Positions 45,660-53,212 of a DNA stretch of 54,756 bases are shown piece by piece. Location: NCBI GenBank assembly GCA_031270325.1, contig JAISXW010000017.1:1-54756 (forward strand). Direction: 5' to 3'. The notes beneath the pieces were generated by a model, which did not search any database, was not told where the DNA came from, and was given only the letters and a program-made list of their open reading frames with translations. Position 1 is the first letter of the stretch. Each line of letters opens with the position of its first letter. The DNA comes from Streptococcaceae bacterium (lineage in GTDB: Bacteria > Bacillota > Bacilli > Lactobacillales > Streptococcaceae). Made by a program: the position numbers and the translations under genes.

Positions 45660-46691
45660 ATGAAATTTGACGTAGTGGTGGGGAATCCACCGTATCAGGA
45701 AACTAATGATGATAGAAATCGGGATGATGCAATTTACCCTTATTTTTATGATTTAGCAAAAAGTATAGGCGTAGAGTATTCACTGATTTCTCCTGCAAGA
45801 TTTTTGTTTAATGTTGGCTCGACACCAGTAATATGGAATCAAAAGATGTTGAATGATAGACATATAAAAGTTGAGTATTTTAATCAAAATTCAGGTGAGG
45901 TATTTCCAAATACCGATATTAAAGGGGGAGTAGCTGTTTTATATCGAAATAGCAAGGTTAATTTTGAAGCAATAGAAACGTTTACAAGTTTTGATGAGTT
46001 AAATTTGATATTGAAGAAAGTATATAATAATTCAAATTATCATAAAAGAAGTTTGGACGATTTAATGTATGTACAAACGAAATTTGACTTAAAAGAACTG
46101 TATAATAATTTTCCAAAGTTTATAAGTAGATTAGGTAGCGGAGGAAAAGAAAGAAGACTTATTTCTTCAATTTTTACATTATTACCAGAAATCTTTAGTG
46201 ATAATCCAAAGTTAGAAAATGACGTTCAGATATATGGACGGTTAAACAATGAAAGAGTATATAGATGGATAAATCAAAAATACCTAGAAAGAGGGGGGAA
46301 TTTTAATGGCTGGAAGGTAATAGTTCCGTCAGCTAACGGTTCAGGTGCGATAGGCGAAGTCTTGAGCACTCCCGTCATTGGACGACCCGTCATTGGACAT
46401 ACTCAAACGTTTATTTCTATTGGAAATTTTGAAACGGAGTTTGAGGCTGAAGCACTTCTGAAATATTTAAAAGGTAAATTTTCAAGAGTAATGTTGGGTA
46501 TTAAGAAAACAACACAAAATAATAAAACCAAAGAAACGTGGTCAAAAGTTCCTCTCCAAGATTTTACGCCAAATTCGGATATTGATTGGACGAAATCCAT
46601 CTCAGAAATAGATCAGCAATTGTATGCTAAATATGGGCTTGATGAAAAAGAGATTGACTTTATTGAAAGTAAAGTGAAGGAGATGGTGTGA
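45660..46691 (+). CDS. Eco57I-type adenine methyltransferase, C-terminal half
   Basis: 343 residues. The very start MKFDVVVGNPPYQE holds motif IV (NPPY) of N6-adenine methylases. The following SPARFLFNVGSTP and GGVAVLYRN belong to the same Rossmann domain. The later part probably recognises DNA (RWINQKYLERGG, GRPVIGHTQTF). The SAM-binding motif I is absent here and lies at the end of the 41810 gene, so the two products must join to work. AGGAGGGA precedes the ATG. Base use is clearly more AT-rich than the helicase gene, suggesting a different history. Confidence 0.85.
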   Translation: MKFDVVVGNPPYQETNDDRNRDDAIYPYFYDLAKSIGVEYSLISPARFLFNVGSTPVIWNQKMLNDRHIKVEYFNQNSGEVFPNTDIKGGVAVLYRNSKVNFEAIETFTSFDELNLILKKVYNNSNYHKRSLDDLMYVQTKFDLKELYNNFPKFISRLGSGGKERRLISSIFTLLPEIFSDNPKLENDVQIYGRLNNERVYRWINQKYLERGGNFNGWKVIVPSANGSGAIGEVLSTPVIGRPVIGHTQTFISIGNFETEFEAEALLKYLKGKFSRVMLGIKKTTQNNKTKETWSKVPLQDFTPNSDIDWTKSISEIDQQLYAKYGLDEKEIDFIESKVKEMV

Positions 46692-46694
46692 AGA

Positions 46695-47501
46695 ATGAGT
46701 GATATTTTGGAACAACCAGAAGCAAGTTTTGCGGTACTAAAAGAAACGTATCCAATTGAAATGCTTTTTCGAGAAATAGTCGAAAAACTAGGTGATGAAC
46801 TAATTGAATTAACAATAGCCAAAAGAATTTTAGAGCAAACCGGTCGATATATAAAGCCAGAACGTAATGGAACATTGCATGATCAAATTTCAGAACTTAC
46901 TTTAGGTGAGCTTATTAAGGTATTAGAATTTGATCTATCAAAAATTTATTCAGAGAAAATGTATTCATTCAATGATTCAATAGAAGATATTCCAAATTAT
47001 CGAGATTTTCAATTATTTTTACATTCTGAAAAAACAAAATATAACACGATTTGGGATCTTTTAAAAGAGCAAGTGATTGAAAAGTATCGAGGGAAAATTG
47101 TTGAGATAGGTTTTTTTATAGAACAGTTAGGTGAAATAAAGGAGTTAAGAGACAAAGCGGCGCATTTTAAAAAAATCACAAAAGAAGATTTGGATAATGC
47201 AAAAAAATACAAACAAAGTATCATGGAGCAGGTTATAATCAAGCAAACACCATCTGTAATTCAAATTAGCGAACCGTTTAAACAAGTATTAAAAGAATAT
47301 AGAGAAACGATGGAAAAACTAGATTCTCAACTTGGCTATGATAAAAACGAATTACTAGAAAAGATCCCCAATTTAGCAGATGGAGAAATACAATCAGCTA
47401 TTAAAAAAAGACAAGAACTAACATCTCAGAATGGTTTGGATTTTGAAAAAACATTCGAATCTTTTGCGAAAGTTGAGAGGTTTCAAAATAAAGGGGAATG
47501 A
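46695..47501 (+). CDS. HEPN-like protein in the restriction operon
   Basis: 268 residues, nearly all helical. IKELRDKAAHFKKI carries Arg152 and His157, the Rx4H motif of HEPN ribonucleases. HEPN proteins are frequent in defence loci, where they cut RNA when the system is triggered. Other parts are not recognisable. It starts 3 bases after the methylase stop and overlaps the next gene by 4 bases, so it belongs to the operon. The motif is short, so the assignment is moderate. Confidence 0.6.
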   Translation: MSDILEQPEASFAVLKETYPIEMLFREIVEKLGDELIELTIAKRILEQTGRYIKPERNGTLHDQISELTLGELIKVLEFDLSKIYSEKMYSFNDSIEDIPNYRDFQLFLHSEKTKYNTIWDLLKEQVIEKYRGKIVEIGFFIEQLGEIKELRDKAAHFKKITKEDLDNAKKYKQSIMEQVIIKQTPSVIQISEPFKQVLKEYRETMEKLDSQLGYDKNELLEKIPNLADGEIQSAIKKRQELTSQNGLDFEKTFESFAKVERFQNKGE

Positions 47502-48190
47502 ATGCGATGATCGATTTTTTAAAAGGAAGCGAACCATTATGGGATTTTTTAAGTGCAATAGGTACGTTCGGGGCAACTGTTTTATCGCTTTATTTTTGGT
47601 TTGACCAAAAGAGGTATAAAATTATTGTGAGTCTACATGTATCTTTCGGACTTTATAGCATAAATAACATTATGAACTGTAATCAAAACAATAAATATGT
47701 CCCTTGGTTTTTGAAAATACTTATTAAGGTTGGGAAGCAAAAAAAATTCAGGAAATATACTTCGAAAAAAATGATGTTCTATAATCAGCCGGATTTACAA
47801 AACATAACTTTTAAAGTGCAAAATAAATCTGCTAATGATTTTATGCCAATTGAGTATACATTAGAATTAAAAACGATAAAAACACCTTTTAAAAATGGAT
47901 TATCAAGAGAGGTATTTCCAATAGGACAATATGAAACGGTACGTGGAGCTAAGAATATAGAAGAAATAGGAATAATCAATTCCTGGACAACAATATGGGT
48001 AGATTTTAATAAAGAAATTGAGGATGATGAAAATTTATTCTATATGATTAAAGATAAGGTTAAGTCCAATTATCGGTTTAAAATGCGAATAGTTGTAAGG
48101 GATGAGTTTGGACATGAATTTAAAAGCAGTTGGATAAAAACAAAACCTGTTCCTAATGAAATGCCATCATGGAGAAGAAGTGATACCTAG
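47498..48190 (+). CDS. Membrane-anchored protein ending the restriction operon
   Basis: 230 residues. A hydrophobic segment (LSAIGTFGATVLSLYFWF) near the start is followed by a mixed domain with many beta-prone stretches (FKVQNKSANDFMPIEYTLELK). No family recognised. The ATG overlaps the HEPN stop (ATGA). It recalls the single-span layout of the 45145 protein. It could sense or act at the membrane. The sequence is very AT-rich, like its neighbours from 45145 on. Confidence 0.65.
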   Translation: MNAMIDFLKGSEPLWDFLSAIGTFGATVLSLYFWFDQKRYKIIVSLHVSFGLYSINNIMNCNQNNKYVPWFLKILIKVGKQKKFRKYTSKKMMFYNQPDLQNITFKVQNKSANDFMPIEYTLELKTIKTPFKNGLSREVFPIGQYETVRGAKNIEEIGIINSWTTIWVDFNKEIEDDENLFYMIKDKVKSNYRFKMRIVVRDEFGHEFKSSWIKTKPVPNEMPSWRRSDT

Positions 48191-48280
48191 AGTATGTCAA
48201 GTTATTATAAATGTGGCAAATTGTTCAAGGTTCAGGAAAAAGTACAGCTTATCTGGAGGTTTTCGAGTAAAATAGAGCAA

Positions 48281-48625
48281 TGCTATAATCAATCCACAAA
48301 AATTATCCGTTGAATTCTCGACTCAATCGCATTTTTAACTACCATGTAATTTCTCCAACCAACCTTTCGCACTACCATCTCACCTCTAAGTTAGCAAGAA
48401 AGTTGGTAAGAACGGCACAAAAAGCGACAAATAAGAGAACTGAGTCTAGAAAACATAGAACTGCTTCCACTCAAAGTGAGGATATCCTGACATAGTCAGT
48501 ACCACTCCGAGCTTTGGCTTAAATTGGCGGTGGGTTCTTCTGCAAGTCTGGTCTCCGAAGATCCAGAACTCATCAAATCACACTAAAAGGCAAGCGATAC
48601 CCAACTAATATCGCTTGCCTTTTTG
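48281..48625 (+). ncRNA. Possible non-coding RNA, copy 1 (promoter to terminator)
   Basis: TGCTATAAT (48281-48289) is an extended -10. The strong terminator AAAAGGCAAGCGATA with its complement lies at 48585-48625. In between no supported gene exists. The last 195 bases (48431-48625) recur at 50155-50349 with about 85-90 percent identity and again end in a terminator. The short open frame here has no ribosome site, and its differences between copies mostly change amino acids, so it is unlikely to be coding. Confidence 0.45.
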
Positions 48626-48644
48626 GGTTTAACTCGCAAAACCA

Positions 48645-49140
48645 ATTGCCAAATCATACTTATCCAAGGGGAAACGTTACGACTTTGAGGATAAATGTTG
48701 CTTGTCTGAGCGGGAACGTTACTGCTTTGAGAGAGAACGTTGCTTGTCTGAGAGCGCGCATTACTGCTTTGAGAGAGGACATTACTCGTTTAAGAGAGGG
48801 CGTTACTGCTCCGAGCCCGCCAATTTTGCCTGTCCGAGCAGTAACGTGACTTGTATTAAGGGTAACCTTACTGCTTTAAGAAGGCACGTTCCCTGTCTGA
48901 GCAGTAACGTTAGTCCTCTGAGGGTGCTAACTTTGCCTGTCTGAGAAGTAATGATGCCTGTTTGAGACGAAAGGTTAAGACTTTTAGAACTGATGTTACT
49001 TGTCTGGGAAGAAACGTTAAGACTTTAAGAAGTAACATTCCTTGTCCGAGAGGAAACGTTAGTAGTTTTAGAAGTAAAGTTACTTGTCTGATGGTGCAAC
49101 GTTAGTACTTTTAGAAGTAACCTTATATCTATTGCCAAAT
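48645..49140. repeat. Array E: about 21 degenerate 21-bp repeats flanked by a 10-bp direct repeat
   Basis: From 48674 to about 49128 the motif CGTTACTGCTTTGAG or CGTTGCTTGTCTGAG recurs every 21 bp (a few units 20-23), the two types often alternating as a 42-bp pair. ATTGCCAAAT occurs at 48645-48654 and exactly again at 49131-49140, one on each side. The array lies between the terminator at 48625 and the relB promoter. Open frames across it lack ribosome sites. Confidence 0.92.
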
Positions 49141-49201
49141 GAGGTTAATGATGCTCAGATTACGATATTAGGAAAGAAATCAGTTAATAAAACAGTCAGA
49201 G

Positions 49202-49230
49202 TTGCGAAAATCGTGTTTTTGTAGTATAGT
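49202..49230 (+). promoter_or_regulatory. Promoter of the RelB/RelE-type pair
   Basis: TTGCGA (49202-49207), 17 bp, then TATAGT (49225-49230). The TATAGTTAACGTATA around the start site is nearly palindromic and may be the autoregulatory site. Confidence 0.7.
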
Positions 49231-49267
49231 TAACGTATATTCAAAAACTATAAGCGGAGGTGTCGGT

Positions 49268-49549
49268 ATGACAATTGCAGTCAAAAATACACAGTTTAAT
49301 TTTCGGACAAATGCTGAACTTTTAGCAAAAGCTAAAGAAGTGGTTGCAGCAAAAAATCAAGATATGACAGCTATTTTAAATCAATTTTTAGAAACAGTTG
49401 TGGCAAAAAATGAAATCCCTGTTGAGGATACAGATGAGGTAATTTTTACTGAGTTACAAGCAGAAATTCAAAAAGGTTATCAGAGTTTTTTGACCGAAAG
49501 ACAGTATACACTCTCTGATATGCGCAAGGAGTTTGGCATTGAAAATTGA
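49268..49549 (+). CDS. RelB/DinJ-type antitoxin
   Basis: 93 residues from the ATG at 49268, with GCGGAGG upstream; longer in-frame starts would run through the promoter. The N-terminus MTIAVKNTQFNFRTNAELLAKAKEVV is a ribbon-helix-helix DNA-binding domain as in RelB/DinJ. The acidic C-terminal part (DEVIFTELQAEIQ onward) would wrap and block the toxin. It overlaps the toxin gene by 17 bases. It also probably represses the pair. Confidence 0.85.
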   Translation: MTIAVKNTQFNFRTNAELLAKAKEVVAAKNQDMTAILNQFLETVVAKNEIPVEDTDEVIFTELQAEIQKGYQSFLTERQYTLSDMRKEFGIEN

Positions 49550-49871
49550 GTTTAAACTTATTTTTTCTGAAGCATCCAAACGAGATTTGAAACAAATACA
49601 TGATTATATTGTTTTAAATTTTTTCTCTGAAATTTCTGCTCGTCATAAGGTTGACTTACTTTTGAAGGGAAGTGAAATTTTACAAGACATCCCAGAATTA
49701 GGTTTTGATGTTTATCAAAAAACGGGTAAGAAATTTCTTGGATTAGACCATATTCGAATTTTAGTTATTGAAAACTATCTCGTAGTGTATCAGATTGATT
49801 TTGAAAAAAACGGTGTTAATATTTTCCGTTTTTTAAATGTAAAAACTGACTATCTTCGGTATTTGAGATAG
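49533..49871 (+). CDS. RelE/ParE-type toxin
   Basis: 112 residues starting with TTG at 49533 (TTG at 49539 is also possible). IEFKLIFSEASKRDLKQIHDYI at the start and IRILVIENYLVVYQID near the C-terminus are the typical RelE/ParE strand pattern. Such toxins cut mRNA on ribosomes or block gyrase; the sequence alone does not decide which. It is coupled to the antitoxin gene by overlap. Confidence 0.85.
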   Translation: MALKIEFKLIFSEASKRDLKQIHDYIVLNFFSEISARHKVDLLLKGSEILQDIPELGFDVYQKTGKKFLGLDHIRILVIENYLVVYQIDFEKNGVNIFRFLNVKTDYLRYLR

Positions 49872-49934
49872 AAATGAATTTTTGCTATAATCAGGAGTAG
49901 CATAGTCATCGATGATACTTTAGTTTCAATCGAA

Positions 49935-49979
49935 AAGCATTATTATCTTGGTCAAATATTGACTAAGATAATAATGCTT
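49935..49979. repeat. 21-bp-arm inverted repeat after the toxin gene
   Basis: Arms 49935-49955 and 49959-49979 start AAGCATTATTATCTT and pair with one mismatch around a 3-base loop. No T-run follows. Confidence 0.75.
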
Positions 49980-50019
49980 GGAAAGAGGTTCCTAGTGGAT
50001 TTATAAGGTTCTCTAAACA

Positions 50020-50134
50020 TAACTGTTCCTCGATAAAAGGGGACGAGAACTGTACTGATTTTTAAATGTATTCAACAAACTAAACTGATACAGAAATTCG
50101 CTTACGTTTAAGGGCACCTTTATTAGCGCATAAA
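50020..50134. repeat. 115-bp dispersed repeat, copy 1
   Basis: Starts AACTGTTCCTCG and ends TTAGCGCATAAA. It matches 54326-54440 with only about three differences. It contains a small hairpin (GTTCCTCG/CGAGAAC) and the AAGGGCACCTTTA segment also found in the era leader element. Confidence 0.9.
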
Positions 50135-50505
50135 TAATAGAACTCGTTCCCCAAATAAAAGAACTGAGTCTACAAAACATAGAACTGCTTTCACTCAAAG
50201 TGAGGATAACCTGACATAGTTAGTATCGTTCCGAGCTTTGGCTAAAATTGGCGGTGGATTCTCCTGCAAGTCTGGTCTCCGAAGATTCAGCAGATTATCA
50301 AATCACACTAAAAGGCAACCGATGCTCATGTGGTATCGAGTGCCTTTTTGATAGGGTCATGTGATTGCCCGCTTACTTTTAGCGAGACTATCCCCACCAT
50401 ATCGCCCACCTGTGTAAAGCTTAATAAGCAGTTAGTGAATTCGTGAAGTGCTTGTTCATGTAATGAAATATGGAAAAATCGCCAAAAAATCTCTCTTACG
50501 TTACA

Positions 50506-50634
50506 ATGCTGTTTGACATTGCACCGCTTGATCAGGAGCAAGACGAATGAGAAGACAGTCTGAACGAATTAGCTACTGCCACCAATTCTGGGATTGAGGA
50601 GAATGCCAGAGCCGTCCTTGATCAAGCAGCCTAA
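50506..50634 (+). pseudogene. Short decayed reading frame of unknown origin
   Basis: MLFDIAPLDQEQDE, then a TGA stop at 50548, then in the same frame EDSLNELATATNSGIEEN to a TAA at 50632. The second part is amphipathic and gene-like, so this may be the tail of a lost gene. The surrounding 50350-50812 shows no intact gene. Confidence 0.25.
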
Positions 50635-50812
50635 TACTAAAGTTAATGTTGATTGAGTATCAGTTGGCATTAAATCGCATCACACAGTCGGTGTTGGTCA
50701 GCTGTGTATTGTAATTTAGAAGAATTTCTGAATCATTAATATTTGGGAATGTGATAAAATTTCAATATATTGTTTTAATCAATTGTATTATTATCTTATC
50801 GGGGGAATTAAA

Positions 50813-51676
50813 GTGGTTGAATCAAAAGAGGGAACACCTGAACAAATGGACTTATGGGTCTATTACAAAATGATACGTGAAGAACGAGGCTATACATACG
50901 GGGAGATAGCTTGTGATTTTCTCCATAGAAGTCAGCTTTCACGATTTGAAAAAGGGAAAAATATGTTTTCTGCGGAATGTTTACTAGCAGCGATTAAGGG
51001 GCTGAACATGACACCCGAGGAATTTTTTGCGCTAATGCCTAATCATAGTCCGAATCAAATCCATGTTTTTAACGCAAAAATGCGAGAATACGTCATGGCT
51101 AATGATTTAGAGGGAATGAAATCATTATTAAAACCAAGAGCTAAGAAAAAAATAGATCGAATTCATAATCTCATGATTAAGGTTGCTCTGTTAGATACTT
51201 CAGGGGAAGATTTAATGATAACTAGTGATCGTCAATTTGTCAGAGATTATCTAGATAATATTAAGCAGTGGACGCAGTTTGAAGTTTATGTTTTGGGTTT
51301 GTGTTTAAAAGCTTTTGATGACGATGACATTTATGACCTAGCTTTAGATATGATAAAAAGTAATGATTTATCCCGTCTTGTCGCCTCTCATGAAGAACTC
51401 GTCAAAAAGACTTTGCTTAATATTTATGTGTATTTTATTTGTATGAACCGCTATGAATATTCAAGAAAAATAAAGGCAGAGATAGAAAGTCTTATCAATG
51501 AATGGGACATGGAAGCAAAAATCATCCTTCATATTTTTGGAACTTTTGCGACATTTAAACAAAAAGATAGCCCTGAACTTTTGGATGAGATACAGGGCGA
51601 TATTCAAGTATTAAAAAAATTTGGCGTGACAGGCTTAGCGGATCGATTGGTAATGTTTATGAAGAGATACCGCTAA
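50813..51676 (+). CDS. Rgg/GadR/MutR family transcriptional regulator
   Basis: 287 residues from GTG at 50813, with GGGGGA 7 bases upstream; an in-frame TTG at 50783 lies before the ribosome site and is unlikely. The N-terminal helix-turn-helix (YYKMIREERGYTYGEIACD and SRFEKGKNM) is followed by an all-helical tetratricopeptide-like domain typical of Rgg. Rgg proteins often bind short peptides and switch on a neighbouring bacteriocin or peptide operon. The LlsA-like operon begins 490 bp downstream, so it is the likely target. No short peptide gene was identified next to it. Confidence 0.88.
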   Translation: MVESKEGTPEQMDLWVYYKMIREERGYTYGEIACDFLHRSQLSRFEKGKNMFSAECLLAAIKGLNMTPEEFFALMPNHSPNQIHVFNAKMREYVMANDLEGMKSLLKPRAKKKIDRIHNLMIKVALLDTSGEDLMITSDRQFVRDYLDNIKQWTQFEVYVLGLCLKAFDDDDIYDLALDMIKSNDLSRLVASHEELVKKTLLNIYVYFICMNRYEYSRKIKAEIESLINEWDMEAKIILHIFGTFATFKQKDSPELLDEIQGDIQVLKKFGVTGLADRLVMFMKRYR

Positions 51677-51829
51677 GAGAGATGCCCTACTTAGAAATTA
51701 GGCCACAATAGATCACGTAAAAAACTAAACATAGATAAAATCCTTTCATTTTTACTTGATAGTTTCATTCTATCACTTGAATTTTCTAAAAATGAGATAG
51801 TTGCAAATCTGCAAGGGTTAGTGATAGAA

Positions 51830-51885
51830 GTTGCATATTCTCAACACTTAAGCATTATGTTAAGTGTTGAGAATATGCAACTTTT
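51830..51885. terminator. Perfect 22-bp inverted repeat between rgg and the LlsA-like operon
   Basis: Arms 51830-51851 and 51860-51881 (GTTGCATATTCTCAAC...) pair without a mismatch around 8 bases, followed by TTTTGTTTT. It can end the rgg transcript. A GTGCAGATATGCAC near 51897 repeats part of the arm and may be a regulator site. Confidence 0.75.
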
Positions 51886-51935
51886 GTTTTAAAGTCGTGC
51901 AGATATGCACATTTCGCTTTTTTGTGATTTTGACG

Positions 51936-51944
51936 TGTTATAAT
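51936..51944 (+). promoter_or_regulatory. Extended -10 promoter of the LlsA-like operon
   Basis: TGTTATAAT is inside an inverted repeat (GTGATT ... AATCAC). The leader to 52168 is about 220 nt, richer in GC than its surroundings, with hairpins at 52095-52111 (CCGCT/AGCGG) and 52132-52150 (GCTGTCG/CGACAGC). Confidence 0.6.
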
Positions 51945-52167
51945 CACGTTGTAAAATTAGTTTGAACGATTTTACAAAATGAACAAGATTTTTAATGTAT
52001 GATGCTGCATGATAGGTTACTAATGATTGTTTGTATCTCACATATTTATTAACAACTGTGAAAGCCTTTGAACGGCCACAGGTTGCGAATGACCCCGCTC
52101 GGACGAAGCGGTAGCGTAGGTCGAGTTTCAAGCTGTCGCCAAACGACAGCGCAGAAAGGAGGAGGCT

Positions 52168-52305
52168 ATGAAAGTCACAAATCAAATAACAAATAACTAC
52201 ACAGCTGATGCTGATTTTGCCACAATGCAATACGCAGCAGGATGTTGCTGTTCTACTTGTACATGCACATGTTCATCTACTTGTGCATCAGTTGCGGCTG
52301 TATAA
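52168..52305 (+). CDS. LlsA/SagA-like thiazole-oxazole peptide toxin precursor
   Basis: 45 residues. The leader MKVTNQITNNYTADADF is followed by ATMQYAAG, then the core CCCSTCTCTCSSTC and ASVAAV. The core is almost only Cys, Ser and Thr, the residues cyclised to thiazoles and oxazolines in the streptolysin S group. The YAAGCC junction and alternating Cys-Thr run closely resemble listeriolysin S (recalled from family knowledge). AAAGGAGGAGG precedes the ATG. The gene lies between an Rgg regulator and an ABC transporter, and a terminator follows, as after sagA. The active product is probably a secreted haemolysin or bacteriocin. Modification enzymes are not intact in this window. Confidence 0.88.
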   Translation: MKVTNQITNNYTADADFATMQYAAGCCCSTCTCTCSSTCASVAAV

Positions 52306-52311
52306 TGCTTT

Positions 52312-52334
52312 AGTCGCCTTTGGGCGGCTTTTTT
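52312..52334 (+). terminator. Terminator between the precursor and the ABC transporter genes
   Basis: AGTCGCC and GGCGGCT pair over 7 bp (one wobble) with a short loop and six T. A leaky stop here would make much more precursor than transporter, as after sagA. Confidence 0.85.
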
Positions 52335-52360
52335 GTAAATCGTAAAAGGAGAAGGTTATC

Positions 52361-53212
52361 ATATTAAAAATTGAAGATCTAAAGGTGAATTTTGGTGAGC
52401 GTGTTGCATTAGACTTGTCTGATTTGATGATCAACCTTGAAAACACGACAAAGCTTGGGGTTATTGGTGCAAACGGTGCAGGGAAATCCACTTTTATTAA
52501 TGCGATTTTGGATGAAGTAACTTATCAAGGTGAGGTTAGTAAAGGCTACGCTGAGCAAGATGTAACTGTTGTTTTTCAGGACAATGCTTATAACGAGCTT
52601 CTGAAAGTTGGAGAGGTAATCCGGCTTGTGACAGGTTACTCTAAGCAGATGCTTGTGACATCAACGCTAGTGTCTGATTTTCAGCTTGCTCCCCTATTAA
52701 ATTATTACGTGGTTAATCTTTCTGGCGGTGAGCGACAACGCTTGACTTTGGCGCTATCCATGTACATACCCAAAAAGCTTTATTTGCTCGATGAATTGAC
52801 ATCTGGTTTGGATGCTGAAAAACGGTCGCAAATTCTCCAACAGGTTAAACGTCATACAAAAGAAAAAGCAGCAATTCAAATCACTCATTATCTAGAAGAA
52901 CTTGAAAACTGGGCAACAGATTTGCTTGTTCTAGACCAGGGACATTCGGTTTTTTATGGCTCTGTTAAGGCATTTGAAAAGAAATATTCGCATTACAGCC
53001 AGATTATTACGGAAAATATCCAACTTAATTTATCTGTAAATGCTTATCTATTTGAGCAAGAAATGTATTTTTACCCACAAACACACGACGAGCATGAACG
53101 ATTATTAGCAGAATTTCTCAAAAAAAATATCAATTATTCGGCTAGTTTTCAGAGTATAAAAACGACTTATGATTATCTGACAAGTCAAAAAAGGAGGACT
53201 AATGGCTTATAA
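52361..53212 (+). CDS. ABC transporter ATPase of the LlsA-like cluster, apparent ATA start
   Basis: The family-typical start LKIEDLKVNFGERVALD is encoded from 52361, but the first codon is ATA, 5 bases after the strong site AAAAGGAGAAGG (52344-52355). The first normal start codon is GTG at 52385, eight codons later and without a good ribosome site, giving 275 residues. Walker A (GANGAGKST), signature (LSGGERQRL) and Walker B (LYLLDELTSG) are intact. The protein powers export of the toxin with the next gene's permease. The ATA may be a rare start codon or a damaging mutation. Confidence 0.85.
   Translation: MLKIEDLKVNFGERVALDLSDLMINLENTTKLGVIGANGAGKSTFINAILDEVTYQGEVSKGYAEQDVTVVFQDNAYNELLKVGEVIRLVTGYSKQMLVTSTLVSDFQLAPLLNYYVVNLSGGERQRLTLALSMYIPKKLYLLDELTSGLDAEKRSQILQQVKRHTKEKAAIQITHYLEELENWATDLLVLDQGHSVFYGSVKAFEKKYSHYSQIITENIQLNLSVNAYLFEQEMYFYPQTHDEHERLLAEFLKKNINYSASFQSIKTTYDYLTSQKRRTNGL

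Larger units (their letters stand above)
49884..50349 (+). ncRNA. Possible non-coding RNA, copy 2 (promoter to terminator)
   Basis: TGCTATAAT at 49883-49891 lies right after the toxin gene. The region ends in a terminator at 50310-50349 (AAAAGGCA ... TGCCTTTTT). It includes a hairpin (49935-49979), the 115-bp dispersed repeat (50020-50134), three degenerate 21-bp units (about 50134-50196) and the 195-base copy shared with 48431-48625. No gene was found. It could also be a chain of mobile-element scars. Confidence 0.4.

Noticed and set aside
48310-48495. A 61-codon frame in the copy 1 repeat
   Set aside because: No ribosome site; differences from the second copy mostly change amino acids, so there is no sign of coding selection.
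48646-48944. Open frames with heptads (for example NVTALRE) over array E
   Set aside because: No ribosome site, broken by units of 20 or 23 bp; a product of the repeat period.
50326-50541. A 71-codon minus-strand frame with some protein-like composition
   Set aside because: It overlaps the copy 2 terminator, has no recognisable motif and no ribosome site.
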